From assembly GCF_009674765.1 (NCBI RefSeq), contig NZ_WKKF01000016.1, positions 1 to 60,974 on the forward strand: a stretch of 60,974 bases of DNA, in the 5' to 3' direction. Of this stretch, positions 59,243 to 60,974 are shown in pieces. The stretch's first letter is position 1. The number at the start of each line of letters is the position of its first letter. This DNA is from Metabacillus idriensis (GTDB lineage: Bacteria > Bacillota > Bacilli > Bacillales > Bacillaceae). The translations under genes were made by a program, and so were the position numbers. Under the pieces are notes generated by a model. It was not told the origin of the DNA. It worked only from the letters and a program-made list of their open reading frames with translations, and made no database searches.

Positions 59243-60568
59243 ATGAAGAAGTATTTTCAATTTGAGGAGCTGGGCACCAATTACCGCCGCGAGTTTATTG
59301 GAGGGTTAACAACCTTCCTGTCCATGGCTTATATCTTATTTGTCAATCCGCTGACACTATCTCTTGCGTCTGTGCCTGATTTCCCTAATGAACTTAGAAT
59401 GGATCAGGGTGCGGTGTTCACAGCAACAGCACTTGCTGCTGCAATTGGTTCCCTGCTGATGGGGCTGATAGCCAGATATCCGATTGCGCTTGCTCCGGGT
59501 ATGGGATTAAATGCTTTCTTCGCTTTTACAGTTGTTCTTACGATGGGTATTCCCTGGCAGACGGCTTTATCAGGGGTTTTAGTATCAGGAGTATTCTTTA
59601 TTGCTTTAACACTATCGGGAATTCGTGAAAAGATTATCAACTCCATTCCGGAAGAATTGAAACACGCGGTTGGAGCGGGTATCGGATTATTCATTACATT
59701 CGTAGGTTTTCAGAATGCAGGCATTATTACAAACAATGACGCTGTACTAGTAGGGCTTGGGGATTTAAAAGACGGAAATGCATTGCTTGCTATTTTCGGA
59801 GTTTTCATCACTGTCATCTTTATGGTTAAACGCATCAATGGCGGAATCTTCTATGGAATGATCATTACAGCTATTGTCGGGATGATTGTTCAATTGATTG
59901 ATGTTCCTACTAAAATAGTAGGGGCGGTTCCAAGTTTAGAGCCGACATTCGGCGCAGCCTTTCAAAATCTGGATCAGCTGTTCACGATTCAAATGCTGGT
60001 TGTTATCTTGACATTCTTATTTGCAGACTTCTTTGATACAGCGGGTACGCTTGTTGCTGTAGCTAATCAAGCTGGACTAATTAAAGAAAACAAATTGCCT
60101 CGAGCTGGTAAAGCGTTATTTGCGGATTCAGCAGCAACTGTTATCGGTTCTATCTTAGGTACATCAACTACCACTTCTTACATTGAATCTTCTGCAGGTG
60201 TAGCTGCAGGTGCGAGAACAGGATTTGCATCTGTTGTAACGGCCGGGCTGTTCTTGCTTGCGTTATTTTTCTCACCGCTGCTTGGTGTCATCACTGCACC
60301 TGTTACAGCACCTGCTTTAATAATAGTAGGAATATTGATGGTTTCATCCCTTGGAAAAATAGACTGGAACCGCTTTGAGATTGCTGTTCCTGCTTTTCTT
60401 ACTATTATTGCAATGCCATTAACATATAGTATTGCCACAGGGATTGCGGTAGGATTTATCTTCTATCCAATTACAATGATCGTTAAAGGTAAAGCCAAAG
60501 ATATTCATCCAATTATGTACGGAATGTTTATTATCTTTATCTTATATTTCGTCTTTTTGGCAGGGTGA
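59243..60568 (+). CDS. pbuG: Hypoxanthine/guanine permease of the AzgA family
   Basis: PbuG imports hypoxanthine and guanine by proton symport. The 441-residue protein has 12-14 membrane segments. It shows the family motifs EFIGGLTTFLSMAYILFVNP, APGMGLNAFFAFTVV, DFFDTAGTLVAVA and LGTSTTTSYIESSAGVAAGARTG in order. GGGAGG precedes ATG 59243. Position after guaA and the guanine riboswitch leader match B. subtilis pbuG. Confidence 0.95.
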   Translation: MKKYFQFEELGTNYRREFIGGLTTFLSMAYILFVNPLTLSLASVPDFPNELRMDQGAVFTATALAAAIGSLLMGLIARYPIALAPGMGLNAFFAFTVVLTMGIPWQTALSGVLVSGVFFIALTLSGIREKIINSIPEELKHAVGAGIGLFITFVGFQNAGIITNNDAVLVGLGDLKDGNALLAIFGVFITVIFMVKRINGGIFYGMIITAIVGMIVQLIDVPTKIVGAVPSLEPTFGAAFQNLDQLFTIQMLVVILTFLFADFFDTAGTLVAVANQAGLIKENKLPRAGKALFADSAATVIGSILGTSTTTSYIESSAGVAAGARTGFASVVTAGLFLLALFFSPLLGVITAPVTAPALIIVGILMVSSLGKIDWNRFEIAVPAFLTIIAMPLTYSIATGIAVGFIFYPITMIVKGKAKDIHPIMYGMFIIFILYFVFLAG

Positions 60569-60581
60569 TAATAGACAGGAA

Positions 60582-60612
60582 AAAAAGAGATGCTTCGGCA
60601 TCTCTTTTTTTG
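60582..60612 (+). terminator. Terminator of pbuG
   Basis: Stem AAAAGAGATGC/GCATCTCTTTT with a TTCG loop and more T. Confidence 0.92.
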
Positions 60613-60698
60613 TTGACATTAGTTTAATAGATTGGTATTCTATCTCTTGTGCCTTTTAAGAGCACCTTTCAGATAAATAAATTACCTTTAAAAAAACG

Positions 60699-60804
60699 TT
60701 GACTCTCTAAAGTTATCGTGGTATATTAATATCTGTTGTCGCAAACAAGCGATAAAATGAATTGAAAAAAAGTTGTTGACTTTACTAGTCAGATAGATTA
60801 TAAT
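60699..60804 (+). promoter_or_regulatory. Tandem rRNA operon promoters P1 and P2
   Basis: P1: TTGACT (60699-60704), 17 bp, TATATT (60722-60727). P2: TTGACT (60776-60781), 17 bp, TATAAT (60799-60804). The 77-bp spacing and AT-rich surroundings are typical of Bacillus rrn operons. Confidence 0.92.
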
Positions 60805-60908
60805 TAGAAAGTTTCACTTGAAGCAAATGATCTTTGAAAACTAAACAAAACCAAAAGCGTACCAAACGTTTTAAATTTTTGAAGTCAGCAACAAATTGAG
60901 TCACAAAT
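60805..60908 (+). other. rRNA leader with antitermination region
   Basis: About 100 nt of transcribed leader. TGATCTTTGAAAACTAAACAAAAC (from about 60829) corresponds to the boxA-containing conserved leader of Bacillus rRNA operons. No gene. Confidence 0.7.
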
Positions 60909-60974
60909 TTTCTTCGGAGAGTTTGATCCTGGCTCAGGACGAACGCTGGCGGCGTGCCTAATACATGCAAGTCG
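60909..60974 (+). rRNA. rrs: 16S ribosomal RNA, 5' end (partial)
   Basis: GGAGAGTTTGATCCTGGCTC followed by GACGAACGCTGGCGG is the universal 16S start. The gene runs out of the window on the right. The mature 5' end is placed by analogy and may differ by a few bases. Confidence 0.97.

Overview
The window is a Firmicutes chromosome, most likely a Bacillus-group endospore former. It runs from the 3' end of one rRNA operon (5S, tRNA-fMet, tRNA-Asp) to the promoters and 5' end of the next (16S starts near 60909). Strong purine-rich ribosome binding sites, GTG/TTG starts, CIRCE, 7-1-7 Fur boxes, guanine riboswitches and a Tat pair of the TatAy/TatCy type all fit. Two blocks keep the gene order I know from B. 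subtilis: thiL-tsaE-tsaB-rimI-tsaD-ydiF-moaC-rex-tatA-tatC-ydiK-ydiL-groES-groEL (0.85-12.1 kb) and moxR-DUF58-transglutaminase-guaA-pbuG (52.7-60.6 kb). The stretch between them is accessory.

The most striking accessory part is a 16.5-kb integrated element (12102-28580) inserted at the 3' end of groEL and bounded by an exact 20-bp direct repeat. It has a tyrosine integrase, a divergent two-HTH repressor, an AlpA-like regulator, a primase/SF3-helicase replication protein, two ArpU-like late regulators, a GC-rich cos-like site, a P27-type small terminase and a short possible large-terminase remnant. It has no portal, capsid, tail, lysis or complete large-terminase gene. This is the layout of a cos-type phage-inducible satellite. 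Its cargo includes a DarT/DarG DNA ADP-ribosylation toxin-antitoxin pair and a second protein with an R-S-E ADP-ribosyltransferase-like signature. A leftward FtsK-like ATPase/replication-relaxation module, an antirepressor-like protein and a zinc-ribbon HTH protein fill the right end.

Right of the element come a PadR-controlled DrrAB-type exporter (28.9-31.3 kb), two orphan genes, and a DUF3967 MerR-like gene followed by about 860 bp of decayed repeats that copy its own leader (33.1-34.8 kb). Then follow levansucrase sacB and a membrane-anchored GH32 levanase (34.8-37.9 kb), a GNAT and an ABM-fold gene, 52-bp tandem repeats, and a YesM/YesN-type two-component system with a sugar-binding lipoprotein but no permeases. 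A Fur-controlled hydroxamate-type siderophore importer diverges from a ferredoxin-NADP reductase (43.9-49.0 kb). A DUF1672 lipoprotein paired with a large SA1320-like protein closes the accessory part.

How the genes work together: tsaE/B/D and rimI serve translation, alongside 5S, the tRNAs and the ABC-F protein. rex senses redox. groESL is the heat-shock chaperonin under CIRCE. guaA and pbuG are each preceded by a guanine riboswitch and terminator, so guanine controls both GMP synthesis and purine uptake. A cluster of DnaA boxes sits between tsaD and ydiF. All product calls come from reading the sequence and family memory; no database search was run.
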